Origin: Hafnia paralvei ATCC 29927
GTDB taxonomy: Bacteria > Pseudomonadota > Gammaproteobacteria > Enterobacterales > Enterobacteriaceae
Reading direction: 5' to 3'
Length of the DNA: 64,000 nt
NCBI RefSeq assembly: GCF_001655005.1
Contig: NZ_LXET01000044.1
Location: forward strand, 186,001 to 250,000
Positions within the stretch are counted from its first letter, which is position 1. Every line of letters begins with the position of its first letter. This document shows positions 54,444 to 63,769 of the stretch, piece after piece. The position numbers and the translations under genes are program-made. The notes below the pieces were generated by a model. That model ran no database searches. It saw nothing but the letters and a program-made list of their open reading frames with translations, and was not told the origin of the DNA.

Positions 54444-54970
54444 TGACAGCAGAGAAAACACGCATCTCCAGAGATGAAAAATACCAACATGGTTAAAGGT
54501 TTGTAGGGAAGAAAGTTGATCGCGAAGAATAATGCAGTTAATAAGTTTAGCGAATCATTAGTCAGATAAAAAACAAATTAAAACGATAAATATAGTGCAC
54601 AATCCCCCCACCTCGGCAGCATTAACTTTCTGTTTCACTACATTGGCAAAAAGTAAAATATTACGCACGCGATGCTGGACATCACAATTAACTATCCCCT
54701 CATCAGCGACGGCATCCTTCTATCTACAAACATGTCTGATCATCATAAAAACGCTCCGCACCGACTTAGTCACTCCTTAATGTTGGCTTAAGTTAATCGC
54801 TATACCCTAAGTCCTGTTCTTTCAGTCAAACCTGCATTCGATACTGTGTGTTTAACATCGGCGTGTTTGAATGAACTGTAAATTAGAGCCGTTCTCACGA
54901 TGAGTCGGGTTGAAGCGACCTCTCTGCACAGAGAGTGCCTTAAGGACGTTCACTCATTATTGGTAATTCT
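54444..54970. other. Intergenic stretch between attR and the MFS gene
   Basis: 527 bp with no credible gene; ybjK, the E. coli neighbour of rybB, is absent. A perfect palindrome CTCTCTG-CA-CAGAGAG lies at 54920-54935, 35 bp before the MFS start codon. The frame at 54595-54780 has no ribosome-binding site. Confidence 0.5.
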
Positions 54971-56215
54971 ATGAAGACTAAAAATAAAATTGTCTCAATC
55001 CCTCTGTACGCTAACCCGCGTGACCTCATCACTGGCCAGTCACTTTTCAGCGGTGCCTTTTATCTTGTGGTGCCTTTCCTCGTGCTGTTTATGCACGACT
55101 CTCTGCGGCTATCTGGCGAGATTATTGGGCTCGTCGTCGGGCTGCGTTTTTTCGCACAACAGATGATGTATATAAAAAGTACCCAACTGGCGCATTCGAT
55201 TGGTGGAAAGAACCTCTTATTGCTGGGTTGCTTTACGCAAGCCAGCGGCTTCTTGTGCCTAGCGTTAGCGAGCCAGCCTAATCTCCTGATCACTGGAGCA
55301 CTCTTAACCGGTATTGGCGGTGCCCTATTTGCACCAGCAAAAAACCTGCTGATGAATGAAGCAGGTCTAGGTGACCACAAACTAAAAACAGAGAAAGTGC
55401 AGCAGCTCAAGAATTCAGTGTCCATTGCAGGTGAATTAGGTTCTATCGTTGGGCCATTGTTGGGTCTTTGGTTAGTTGGACTTGGCTTTCACGTTCTTGC
55501 ATGGGGAGGCGTTCTGATTTTCGTGGTAGCGATGATTTGGCTTGCGAAAAAATTACCCGCGAGTTTCTATTATCCCGCAATGCCTGATAAGAAAATTACG
55601 TGGCAAACCGTGTTGCAGAACCGTCGTTTCTTACTGTTTGTATTGGCCTATAGCAGCTATCTGTTTAGCTACAGCCAGCTGTTTTTAGCGCTCCCCCTCA
55701 CGATTCGGCATCTAGGCGGTGAGAGCCAATACATTGGCTTATTGTTTGCATTTTCAGTACTGATATCTCTGCTTATTCAGATTGGTCTACGTAACTTCAC
55801 CAGCAAAAAAGAGAGCCAAGCGCTTGTCATGGGCTTTGCAACATTGTCTCTGGCTTTCCTCTATATGGCATTTATCGCCATACGTCATCAGACAACGGGC
55901 TGGCATGGATATTTGCCGTTGCTGATGTTTGTATTCTTTATCAATGGTGGGCAATTCCTTATCGTTCCTGCCGCCAAACGCATCGTGACCTACTTTGCTG
56001 CTGGCAATGACACAGCGCCTTATTATCAAGCATTAGCGCTCAGCGGGGGAATTGCCGTGTTGGGGGGTAGCCCTATCGTCGGTGAATTGATGGAGTCGAC
56101 CAGACATAGCCTGACGCTCGCAGGATTGCCTTGGTTCTTTATGGCATTATTTCCTGCGCTCAGCGCCATTGCTATTGGTTTAATATTCCCGACCACACCA
56201 GCTAGAGCCTACTGA
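54971..56215 (+). CDS. MFS transporter, MdtH-like
   Basis: 414 aa, about 12 membrane helices. N-terminal half blocks: YLVVPFLVLFMHDSLRLSGE and IIGLVVGLRFFAQQMMYI, then GALLTGIGGALFAPAKNLL. The layout resembles the MdtH branch of drug:H+ antiporters, but identity is limited and the genomic place corresponds to mdfA in E. coli, so no symbol is given. The substrate is unknown. The ribosome-binding site is weak (GGTAAT). Confidence 0.8.
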   Translation: MKTKNKIVSIPLYANPRDLITGQSLFSGAFYLVVPFLVLFMHDSLRLSGEIIGLVVGLRFFAQQMMYIKSTQLAHSIGGKNLLLLGCFTQASGFLCLALASQPNLLITGALLTGIGGALFAPAKNLLMNEAGLGDHKLKTEKVQQLKNSVSIAGELGSIVGPLLGLWLVGLGFHVLAWGGVLIFVVAMIWLAKKLPASFYYPAMPDKKITWQTVLQNRRFLLFVLAYSSYLFSYSQLFLALPLTIRHLGGESQYIGLLFAFSVLISLLIQIGLRNFTSKKESQALVMGFATLSLAFLYMAFIAIRHQTTGWHGYLPLLMFVFFINGGQFLIVPAAKRIVTYFAAGNDTAPYYQALALSGGIAVLGGSPIVGELMESTRHSLTLAGLPWFFMALFPALSAIAIGLIFPTTPARAY

Positions 56216-56244
56216 TAACTTGAAATGATATATCGCGTTACCCC

Positions 56245-56261
56245 CTTAATGTTCCCTTAAG
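56245..56261 (+). promoter_or_regulatory. BasR/PmrA box upstream of ybjG
   Basis: CTTAAT-GTTCC-CTTAAG is a direct repeat exactly fitting the BasR/PmrA consensus YTTAAK-N5-YTTAAK; a further TTAAGG follows at 56271-56276. BasSR control of ybjG is known in E. coli. Confidence 0.75.
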
Positions 56262-56385
56262 CTGCAATTGTTAAGGTGAGCGTATGGGGTAACGCGCAAC
56301 TTTTTAATCTTAAATTCAAATATTCGCACTTATTGCAAACTTTAGGATTACTAGCCTTTACTCCCTCGACATCGACTTTTATTGT

Positions 56386-56508
56386 ATGCCTCCTTTTGCC
56401 GTCACTGATGCGGATCAATGTGATCTTGCGGCTCGGCTTTGTAAGGCTCTGTTCGATGAAAGTCGTTTTTTATCGAGATTGCCTATTTCGGGTTTGTTAA
56501 TAGAGTAA
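56386..56508 (+). CDS. Possible 40-codon ORF upstream of ybjG
   Basis: ATG to TAA: MPPFAVTDADQCDLAARLCK, continuing ALFDESRFLSRLPISGLLIE. The stop lies seven bases before the ybjG ATG. Amino-acid composition looks protein-like, but there is no clear ribosome-binding site, and the frame is open upstream to 56314, so it could be a remnant. Function unknown. Confidence 0.3.
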   Translation: MPPFAVTDADQCDLAARLCKALFDESRFLSRLPISGLLIE

Positions 56509-56515
56509 GACGTAT

Positions 56516-57124
56516 ATGGAAAAGTTTAACCAAGCGTTCTTTCTGCTGGTGAACGCTACACCAAATTCCCCTGCTTGGCTCATCACGCTAGCTAAGTTTT
56601 TTGCCAACGATCTTATCGCCATAGTCCCCATCCTCATTGTTGGGTTTTGGCTATGGGGGCCACGTAAAGAGATGGCAGAAAACCGCACTCTGGCAACGAA
56701 AGCCACCTTCGCTCTCGTCTTTGCCTTATTAGCCTCACGTGTTATCGGCATGGTATTTCCTCACGCAAGGCCCTTTGTCGATGGATTTGGTCACCAGTTC
56801 ATTCCACATGCACCAGATAATTCATTTCCAAGCGACCACGGCACCGGTATTTTCACTTTCGCACTGGCTTTCCTTTTCTGGTATCGCCGAATTTGGCTTG
56901 GCGCACTATTAATCGTTTTAGGTGCAGGCATTGCGTGGTCACGTGTCTATCTTGGCGTACATTGGCCGCTAGACATGGTAGGAGGGCTTTTAGTTGGCCT
57001 AATGAGCTGTGCTGTCACTCAGCTATTATGGGGCGTGATCGGACAAGGCATAGTGAATCGTCTATACCAAGTTTATCAGTTTAGTTTTGCGCTCCCTATT
57101 CGTCGCGGTTGGGTGAGACAATAA
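56516..57124 (+). CDS. ybjG: Undecaprenyl-diphosphatase YbjG
   Basis: 202 aa PAP2 membrane phosphatase that recycles the C55-PP carrier for peptidoglycan and LPS and gives bacitracin resistance when raised. PAP2 motifs: FPHARPFV, SFPSDHGTG and SRVYLGVHWPLDMVGG; ends FALPIRRGWVRQ as in E. coli. About six helices. Likely controlled by BasSR through the box 255 bp upstream. Confidence 0.94.
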   Translation: MEKFNQAFFLLVNATPNSPAWLITLAKFFANDLIAIVPILIVGFWLWGPRKEMAENRTLATKATFALVFALLASRVIGMVFPHARPFVDGFGHQFIPHAPDNSFPSDHGTGIFTFALAFLFWYRRIWLGALLIVLGAGIAWSRVYLGVHWPLDMVGGLLVGLMSCAVTQLLWGVIGQGIVNRLYQVYQFSFALPIRRGWVRQ

Positions 57125-57140
57125 CCAAATACATACTATG

Positions 57141-57163
57141 AGCCCGTTTCTACGGGCTTTTTT
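57141..57163 (+). terminator. Terminator after ybjG
   Basis: AGCCCG and CGGGCT form a 6-bp stem with a TTTCTA loop and a T6 run. Confidence 0.85.
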
Positions 57164-57402
57164 GTGTTTGCTACACTACATTTGCACGACATTGACAACA
57201 TTGCAGGTTTGCGCCTCGGCAGGCACAGAGGTAAGATAAAAAACCTCGCGAAAGTTTGAATTCGTTGAAAGTAGTCGCATTTATCTCATCCAGCGTATTG
57301 TTGGAACTGTTGTACCTTACCCAAAATCTCATGGGAAAAGGCATCCCGATTATCTTTGTCCGGATTATGCTTTCTGCTCCGGCCACTTTATTGAGAAAAA
57401 TT

Positions 57403-58167
57403 ATGGAAACCCGGCGTTACGATCGTATTAACCGCTTATCACAGGCGCTCAAACGAACAGATAAACTGCATCTTAAAGATGCCGCCGAGTTGCTCAATGT
57501 TTCCGAGATGACGGTTCGCCGCGATTTAGCTTCACAGAGTAGCGATGTGGTGCTGTTGGGAGGATATGTGGTACTGGATCCCAAAATCCACCAAAGCGCT
57601 CGCTACTTCGTGACCGACCAGCAAGAAAAACGCGTTAAAGAGAAGCGCCACATCGGCACACTCGCTGCTCAATTAGTGCAGGAAGACGACGTGGTGTTTT
57701 TTGACTGCGGCACAACGGTTCCATTTATTATCGATGCATTGGATGAATCACTGAGCTTCACGGGGGTCTGCTACTCCCTGAATACCTTCATGGCGCTGCG
57801 CACCAAACCAAACTGCAAAGTGATTCTATGCGGTGGCTCATTTAACCCTGACAGCGCCATCTTTGTGCCAAACGGCATCAGCAGCGAGTTAGACAATCTT
57901 TGCCCAACGATTGCATTTATCTCTGCGGCAGGCATTACGCCAAAACAAGGCGCTACCTGTTTTAATCTGGACGAGATAGCACTTAAGCAAAAAGCCATTC
58001 AAAGAGCCCGCCGTTCAGTGCTGATCGCTGATGCCAGCAAGTTTGGCGAGGTCAAGCCCGCGTGGATCGCCCCCCTTTCCGAATTTTCCATTCTGGTCAC
58101 CGATCAAGCCCCCCGTTCAGAGATTTGCCAGTTCCTGATCCTGAAAAACGTACAGTTATTATGCTAA
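57403..58167 (+). CDS. deoR: Deoxyribose operon repressor DeoR
   Basis: 254 aa against 252. DeoR-type helix-turn-helix (LHLKDAAELLNVSEMTVRRD, about 21-41) and sugar-phosphate-sensing domain (DCGTTVPFIIDALDE, GATCFNLDEIALK). Represses nucleoside catabolism genes; the inducer in E. coli is deoxyribose-5-phosphate. METRRYDRI matches E. coli METRREERI, which fixes the ATG at 57403; the open frame extends back to 57256 without support. Confidence 0.92.
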   Translation: METRRYDRINRLSQALKRTDKLHLKDAAELLNVSEMTVRRDLASQSSDVVLLGGYVVLDPKIHQSARYFVTDQQEKRVKEKRHIGTLAAQLVQEDDVVFFDCGTTVPFIIDALDESLSFTGVCYSLNTFMALRTKPNCKVILCGGSFNPDSAIFVPNGISSELDNLCPTIAFISAAGITPKQGATCFNLDEIALKQKAIQRARRSVLIADASKFGEVKPAWIAPLSEFSILVTDQAPRSEICQFLILKNVQLLC

Positions 58168-58211
58168 TTTCTATTTTTTACGTAGTATCACTTTGATAAT
58201 CAAATTTATGA

Positions 58212-58242
58212 ACTACAGTTTCAATTTTAATTGAGCTGTAGT
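58212..58242 (+). terminator. Hairpin after deoR
   Basis: ACTACAG-TT-TCAATT pairs with AATTGA-G-CTGTAGT around TT, followed by a T-rich stretch. AATTGAGCT within it can instead pair with AGCTCAATT downstream (58261-58269), so two exclusive structures are possible. Confidence 0.5.
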
Positions 58243-59043
58243 CATTTTGCCCTATTTTAAAGCTCAATTATTTACCATTCACAAATTCCTACCTAGCCAA
58301 TTCCTTTACTACCAGTGAGTTAATTAGTCATACTTAATTGCCAATTCTATTTATACTCGTGACTATTGATTATTAATCACTCTAGTTTAATAACCTATTT
58401 TATTATAATTACCATGCTTGATACGCATATTTTATGTTCAACGTTGTACTAAATTCACACAAGAATAAAATCATACAAAAACAGTTAGTTATGTTATTAC
58501 CAGCTCATAATTTACCTGTTTACTATAACTATTGTTATAAATTGTCGTTTTTTGAAATTAAGTGAAATCGTGATTTTTATTTCACATAAGAAACGAATTT
58601 TTACTATTTATCCTATGACTGTTAATCAGCATTGTTTTCCCTGTTAAATTTGTGTGTTTGTTTTAGCCCCAAAAATAGAAAAAACGCCATAAAATCGAGT
58701 GAATATCGCATTTGAGAGGCGGATCACGGACGTTTCAACTGTAAAAATATATCTTTGCCGCCGAAAACCATTGCTGCACATTACGAATAAAAGATCGCGT
58801 TATGAACGGACTGTTTTTTGTTCGATTTTTCTTATTTTGGTCGAGCAGACAAAAGTGAGTTCCTATATAGTGCAGCGGCTTTAGGCTTTATTTAATGGTG
58901 TAAATCCATTTTTTAATAAACCAGGTTATAAACAACACACTAAGTATGTTGAATTGAATAAAGTTCTTTCGTGAAATCTCACGCTAGAACGATGTCTTGT
59001 TTTGAAAAGAAACTGTTTTAAACGTGTTCACTTCGGAGACCCT
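58243..59043. other. AT-rich region upstream of sdaC
   Basis: About 800 bp, strikingly AT-rich to about 58680, no credible gene (the 61-codon frame at 58699-58884 lacks a ribosome-binding site). It must hold the sdaC promoter and a long leader. CACTTCGGAGACC directly before the sdaC ATG supplies the ribosome-binding site. Confidence 0.5.
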
Positions 59044-60333
59044 ATGGACACTACTCAGACTAGTACTGTTACTTCTACTTCTGGTTCCGCAACGGCCTGG
59101 CGTAAGTCAGATACCATGTGGATGCTGGGCCTGTATGGCACAGCGATTGGCGCGGGCGTATTGTTCCTGCCAATCAACGCCGGTGTCGGTGGCTTAATCC
59201 CACTGATCATCATGGCTATTATCGCTTTCCCTATGACTTTCTTTGCGCACCGCGGTCTGACCCGTTTCGTGCTGTCTGGTAAAAATCCTGGTGAAGATAT
59301 CACCGAAGTTGTAGAAGAGCATTTTGGCGTTGGCGCAGGTAAACTGATTACCCTGCTTTACTTCTTCGCTATCTACCCAATTCTGTTAGTTTACAGCGTT
59401 GCTATCACTAACACCGTTGACAGCTTCATTACTCACCAATTGGGTATGACGGCTCCTCCACGTGCAATTCTGTCTCTGATCCTGATTCTGGGTCTGATGA
59501 CGATTGTTCGTCTGGGTGAACAGTTCATCGTTAAAGCAATGAGCATCTTGGTATTCCCGTTTGTTGCGGTACTGATGCTGCTGGCTCTGTATCTGATCCC
59601 TAACTGGAATGGCGCTATCTTCGAAACGGCTGCAATGACTCAGTCTATGAACGGAAGCGGCCTGTGGATGACTCTGTGGCTGGTTATTCCTGTCATGGTG
59701 TTCTCTTTCAACCACTCACCTATCATCTCTGCGTTCGCGGTAGCAAAACGTGAAGAATATGGCGTAGATGCTGAAAAGAAATGCTCCAAAATTCTGGCTT
59801 ATGCGCACATCATGATGGTTCTGACCGTTATGTTCTTCGTATTTAGCTGTGTATTGAGCCTGTCTCCAGCAGATCTGGCAGAAGCTAAAGCACAGAACAT
59901 CTCAATTCTGTCCTACTTAGCTAACCACTTTAATACTCCAGTTATCGCATACATGGCGCCTGTTATTGCCTTCATCGCGATCACTAAATCCTTCTTGGGT
60001 CACTATTTGGGTGCTCGTGAAGGCTTCAACGGTATGGTTATCAAGTCTCTGCGTAGCAAAGGCAAAACCATCGAAACGAATAAGCTGAACAAAATTACTG
60101 CGCTGTTCATGCTGCTGACGACTTGGGCTGTTGCAACGCTGAACCCAAGCATTCTGGGCATGATTGAAACCTTGGGTGGCCCAGTCATCGCGATGATCCT
60201 GTTCCTGATGCCAATGTATGCCATCCATAAAGTACCTGCGATGCGTAAATACAGCGGCCACATCAGCAACGTGTTCGTGGTTGTCATGGGTCTGATTGCA
60301 ATCTCTGCAATCCTGTACACCCTGTTCGGTTAA
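59044..60333 (+). CDS. sdaC: Serine:H+ symporter SdaC
   Basis: 429 aa as in E. coli; HAAAP family with about 11 helices. Start MDTTQTSTVTSTSGSATAWR; blocks TMWMLGLYGTAIGAGVLFLP, AHRGLTRFVLSGKNPGED, VFSFNHSPIISAFAVAKREE. Imports serine for SdaB. The longer frame from 59002 adds 14 non-conserved residues. In E. coli sdaCB lies elsewhere, so its place between deoR and dacC is lineage-specific. Confidence 0.96.
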   Translation: MDTTQTSTVTSTSGSATAWRKSDTMWMLGLYGTAIGAGVLFLPINAGVGGLIPLIIMAIIAFPMTFFAHRGLTRFVLSGKNPGEDITEVVEEHFGVGAGKLITLLYFFAIYPILLVYSVAITNTVDSFITHQLGMTAPPRAILSLILILGLMTIVRLGEQFIVKAMSILVFPFVAVLMLLALYLIPNWNGAIFETAAMTQSMNGSGLWMTLWLVIPVMVFSFNHSPIISAFAVAKREEYGVDAEKKCSKILAYAHIMMVLTVMFFVFSCVLSLSPADLAEAKAQNISILSYLANHFNTPVIAYMAPVIAFIAITKSFLGHYLGAREGFNGMVIKSLRSKGKTIETNKLNKITALFMLLTTWAVATLNPSILGMIETLGGPVIAMILFLMPMYAIHKVPAMRKYSGHISNVFVVVMGLIAISAILYTLFG

Positions 60334-60357
60334 TCGCTGTAAGAGTTATGTTCTACC

Positions 60358-60385
60358 GGCCAGCGCACATTCTCTCGCGCTGGCC
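60358..60385 (+). terminator. Intercistronic hairpin between sdaC and sdaB
   Basis: GGCCAGCGC and GCGCTGGCC form a perfect 9-bp stem with a 10-nt loop. There is no T-run; it may protect the sdaC message. Confidence 0.5.
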
Positions 60386-60418
60386 GTATCACTCCCCTTC
60401 TCTGGCAGCATCATTCTT

Positions 60419-60475
60419 TATATCCAAAGTAATTGGAATTGCAGCACGGCAGCAGCTTCAAGTACGAAGGATATA
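60419..60475. repeat. Short ERIC-like repeat between sdaC and sdaB
   Basis: 57 bp with inverted ends TATATCC / GGATATA and ERIC-like arms (AAAGTAATTGGAATTGCAG and AGCTTCAAGTACGAAGG) but almost no middle. Transcribed within the operon, it would form a hairpin. Confidence 0.55.
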
Positions 60476-60500
60476 GCCCTGTTTCACGTACGGAGGCGAC

Positions 60501-61868
60501 ATGATTAGCGTATTTGATATTTATAAAATTGGCATTGGCCCATCCAGCTCCCATACCGTTGGCCCAATGAAAGCCGGTAAAGAGTTCTCTGACGATCTGA
60601 TTAAAAAAGGCATCTTGAACGATGTCACCCGCGTAGTGGTTGACGTTTACGGCTCACTTTCCCTGACCGGTAAAGGCCACCACACGGATTTGGCTATTAT
60701 CATGGGATTAGCAGGCAACATGCCTGATAGCGTCGATATCGACATGATCCCAGGCTTTATCAAAGATGTAGAACAGCGTGGGCGTTTACTGTTGGCTAAA
60801 GGCCAGCACGAAGTGGATTTTCCGCTGGAAACCAGCATGAATTTCCACCAAGACAATCTTTCCCTGCATGAAAATGGTATGCGCATTACTGCGCTGTCAG
60901 GGGATAGCGTTGTTCACAGCAAAACCTATTACTCTATCGGCGGCGGTTTCATCGTTGACGAAGAAAACTTCGGCAAGCAATCTGAAAATGAAGTTCAGGT
61001 ACCTTATCCATTCAAGAGCGCGGCTGATTTGCAAGAGCACTGCAAAGCATCGGGCCTGTCTCTGTCTGGTTTGGTAATGCAAAACGAACTCGCCTTGCAT
61101 AGCAAAGAAGAGATCGATGCACACTTCACGCGCGTTTGGGATGTTATGCGCAGCGGAATTGAGCGCGGTATGAATACTGAAGGCATTTTGCCTGGGCCAC
61201 TACGTGTTCCGCGCCGTGCTTCAGCACTGCGTCGCATGCTGGTCACCCATGATAAAATGAGCGTGGACCCAATGGCCGTTGTTGACTGGATCAACATGTA
61301 CGCCTTTGCGGTAAACGAAGAGAACGCGGCCGGCGGGCGCGTCGTGACGGCGCCAACCAACGGCGCATGCGGAATTATTCCGGCGGTTCTGGCCTATTAC
61401 GATAAATTTATTCGCGAAGTTAACACCAATTCCTACTCTCGTTACTTCTTGGCGTCTGGGGTTATCGGTGCACTTTACAAGATGAATGCGTCGATTTCTG
61501 GTGCAGAGGTGGGCTGTCAGGGTGAAGTTGGCGTAGCCTGTTCGATGGCCGCAGCAGGTCTTACCGAATTGATGGGCGGAAGTCCGGCACAGGTATGCAT
61601 GGCAGCAGAAATTGCTATGGAACATAACCTTGGTTTAACCTGCGACCCAGTTGCCGGTCAGGTTCAAGTACCTTGCATCGAGCGTAACGCCATCGCTGCG
61701 GTAAAAGCGGTGAATGCTTCACGTATGGCAATGCGCCGTACCAGCGACCCACGCGTATGTCTGGATAAAGTCATCGAAACGATGTACGAAACGGGCAAAG
61801 ACATGAACTCAAAATACCGCGAAACATCACGCGGTGGCTTGGCGTTGAAAGTACTGACCTGCGGTTGA
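60501..61868 (+). CDS. sdaB: L-serine dehydratase SdaB
   Basis: 455 aa as in E. coli. [4Fe-4S] enzyme converting L-serine to pyruvate and ammonia. SVFDIYKIGIGPSSSHTVGP at the N-terminus; Cys-containing blocks TAPTNGACGIIPAVLAYYDK, VGCQGEVGVACSMAAAG and LTCDPVAGQVQVPCIERNA. Forms a uptake-plus-deamination unit with SdaC. GGAGG precedes the ATG. Confidence 0.96.
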   Translation: MISVFDIYKIGIGPSSSHTVGPMKAGKEFSDDLIKKGILNDVTRVVVDVYGSLSLTGKGHHTDLAIIMGLAGNMPDSVDIDMIPGFIKDVEQRGRLLLAKGQHEVDFPLETSMNFHQDNLSLHENGMRITALSGDSVVHSKTYYSIGGGFIVDEENFGKQSENEVQVPYPFKSAADLQEHCKASGLSLSGLVMQNELALHSKEEIDAHFTRVWDVMRSGIERGMNTEGILPGPLRVPRRASALRRMLVTHDKMSVDPMAVVDWINMYAFAVNEENAAGGRVVTAPTNGACGIIPAVLAYYDKFIREVNTNSYSRYFLASGVIGALYKMNASISGAEVGCQGEVGVACSMAAAGLTELMGGSPAQVCMAAEIAMEHNLGLTCDPVAGQVQVPCIERNAIAAVKAVNASRMAMRRTSDPRVCLDKVIETMYETGKDMNSKYRETSRGGLALKVLTCG

Positions 61869-61928
61869 TTCTATTGTTAATGGGTGCTTAGTGGCCAAAC
61901 TAAACACCCGTTGATTCAGCCACAAAAC

Positions 61929-61967
61929 CTCAAAGTGCGAGTTAACAATTGTTGCTCGCACTTTGAG
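61929..61967 (+). terminator. Hairpin after sdaB
   Basis: CTCAAAGTGCGAG and CTCGCACTTTGAG form a perfect 13-bp stem; the loop holds the palindrome AACAATTGTT. A second imperfect hairpin (GGGTG...CACCC) lies at about 61882-61908. Neither has a T-run. The rest of the sdaB-dacC gap shows no gene. Confidence 0.55.
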
Positions 61968-62153
61968 TCTCAATATGGTGAATATCTCTATCCCCAATAG
62001 CCTCTCCCACCGCGCCCCCCTCTTGTATTCCAGCCAAAGCGACTCAGTAAGCGACCTCATCACAGACCTTTCAAAACCAATAAAATAGGTAAGTACACTC
62101 TTTTTATCGGTTAAGTTAGTCGCACATAGGGATCGGAGGAGTAATTAATAAGA

Positions 62154-62180
62154 AATCAGCGTGCGTCCTGCACGCTGATT
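62154..62180 (-). terminator. Terminator after dacC
   Basis: AATCAGCGTGC and GCACGCTGATT form an 11-bp stem with a 5-nt loop; on the minus strand a T-rich stretch follows. Confidence 0.7.
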
Positions 62181-62194
62181 ATTGGCACTATGAC

Positions 62195-63403
62195 TTAATC
62201 AAACCACGAGCCGAATATCTGATGAATTTTCATCATCACAAAATCGATCATCCGGCCAAAGAACCCCGCCTCTTTAACCTCATTTAGCACCACCAGCGGG
62301 CGCTGTTCGATAGTTTTACCATTCAATTGGAAATCGATAGTTCCCACCACCTGCCCTTTAGCTAGAGGGGCTTCAAGCTGTGGCTGATTGAGCGTAAAGC
62401 TTGCCTTCAGATTTTTTAACTGCCCGCGCGGAATAGTGACAGCGGCGTTTTTATTCACGCCCAACTCGACTTCACTCTTATCCCCGAACCAGACTTTTTC
62501 GGTAGTAAATGCCTGACCCACTTTGATTGGCGTTACAGTTTCATAAAAACGGAAGCCCCAAGTCAGCAATTTTTTGCTTTCTTCGAAGCGAATACGATCC
62601 GTAGGAGCACCCAACACGACGGAAATTAAGCGCATTGGCCCATCGGTTGCCGAAGAAACCAGATTGTGCCCCGCGCCAGACGTGTAGCCGGTTTTAATAC
62701 CATCCACGTTTAGGCTACTATCCCAGAGCAAGCGGTTACGATTGACCTGACGAATCTTATTGAAGGTAAACTCTTTCTCTTTATGTAGCGCATATTCATC
62801 AGGCACATCGGCAATCAGACGTTGGCTAATCAGCGCCATATCGCGTGCCGAGCTGTATTGGCCCTCAGAGTCCAAACCATGCACGGTTTTAAACGACGTA
62901 TTTTTTAGCCCCCAAGCCTCAACGTATTTATTCATCAGGCTCACAAAAGCGTCCTGACTTCCAGCAACGTAATCAGCTAATGCAATACTCGCGTCGTTAC
63001 CCGACTGGATAACCACACCTTTATTTAACTCAGAGACGGGCACGCGATCGCCCGGCTTGAGGAACATCAGCGACGAGCCACGTAAGATGGGATTCCCCGT
63101 TGCCCAAGCATCTTTTCCCACCACCACCATATCGTTCGGCGTGATTTTTCCTGCTTTGATTGACTGTCCAATCACATAGCTGGCCATGATTTTTGTCAGA
63201 CTTGCGGGATCCAAACGCTCATCGGCGTTAGCTTCAGTCAAGATTTTCCCGCTATCGTAATCCATCAGCACATAGGCTTTGGCGTTGATTTGTGGGGCCG
63301 CTGGTGCAGCCTCATCGGCATAGGTCATCGGGATCGCCATTAGTGTTAGGCCTGCCCCGAGAGTGATTTTTTTGATTAACGTAGTGAGTGCGATTTTCTT
63401 CAT
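62195..63403 (-). CDS. dacC: D-alanyl-D-alanine carboxypeptidase (PBP6-type)
   Basis: 402 aa against 400. Periplasmic, peripheral on the inner membrane; trims the terminal D-Ala of peptidoglycan pentapeptides. Signal peptide to about Ala29, SxxK at S68-LT-K71, SGN at 134-136, KTG around 238, and the C-terminal amphipathic anchor (MIDFVMMKIHQIFGSWFD). PBP5 and PBP6 are close; the deoR-dacC neighbourhood favours dacC. Confidence 0.9.
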   Translation of the reverse strand: MKKIALTTLIKKITLGAGLTLMAIPMTYADEAAPAAPQINAKAYVLMDYDSGKILTEANADERLDPASLTKIMASYVIGQSIKAGKITPNDMVVVGKDAWATGNPILRGSSLMFLKPGDRVPVSELNKGVVIQSGNDASIALADYVAGSQDAFVSLMNKYVEAWGLKNTSFKTVHGLDSEGQYSSARDMALISQRLIADVPDEYALHKEKEFTFNKIRQVNRNRLLWDSSLNVDGIKTGYTSGAGHNLVSSATDGPMRLISVVLGAPTDRIRFEESKKLLTWGFRFYETVTPIKVGQAFTTEKVWFGDKSEVELGVNKNAAVTIPRGQLKNLKASFTLNQPQLEAPLAKGQVVGTIDFQLNGKTIEQRPLVVLNEVKEAGFFGRMIDFVMMKIHQIFGSWFD

Positions 63404-63743
63404 GATGATGCCAGCGTATCCATTCAGATAAACAAAAATTAATCTTTACCTTCGCAAAGCTTTTTCAAGCCCTGCTTGGAACCATAACGGCTTTAACTTA
63501 AAGAATAAACCCCCGATTATTAGTCCTTTAAATATAATCCAACCTTACAGACTCGCTAATCAATTTTTTTGCTTAATCGTTGTGCTGCTCATGGTCGATT
63601 TGTCACTAACTCACGATGCGATAGCGTTTTCTTGGGTACTGGGGAGAGAATAAACGCGTTCGCCATTGCCGCTAGATTGCCGCATCAACAGACTAAGGGG
63701 TAATGCCTTATATAAATTTGTCCTATCTACAATCGATAAAAAA
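63404..63743. other. dacC upstream region
   Basis: About 340 bp without a credible gene, between the cytochrome c terminator and dacC. It should hold the dacC promoter; I could not assign boxes. Confidence 0.4.
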
Positions 63744-63760
63744 CCCCGGACTTGCCGGGG
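63744..63760 (-). terminator. Terminator of the cytochrome c gene
   Basis: CCCCGG-ACTTG-CCGGGG; on the minus strand the stem is followed by a T6 run. Confidence 0.85.
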
Positions 63761-63769
63761 TCGTTTATG

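Noticed and set aside
54595..54780. 61-codon frame after attR
   Set aside because: No ribosome-binding site and no recognisable protein features.
58560..58590. CRP-like GTGA...TCAC upstream of sdaC
   Set aside because: The spacing between the arms is eight bases rather than six.
58699..58884. 61-codon frame before sdaC
   Set aside because: Lacks a ribosome-binding site; composition reflects the AT-rich leader.
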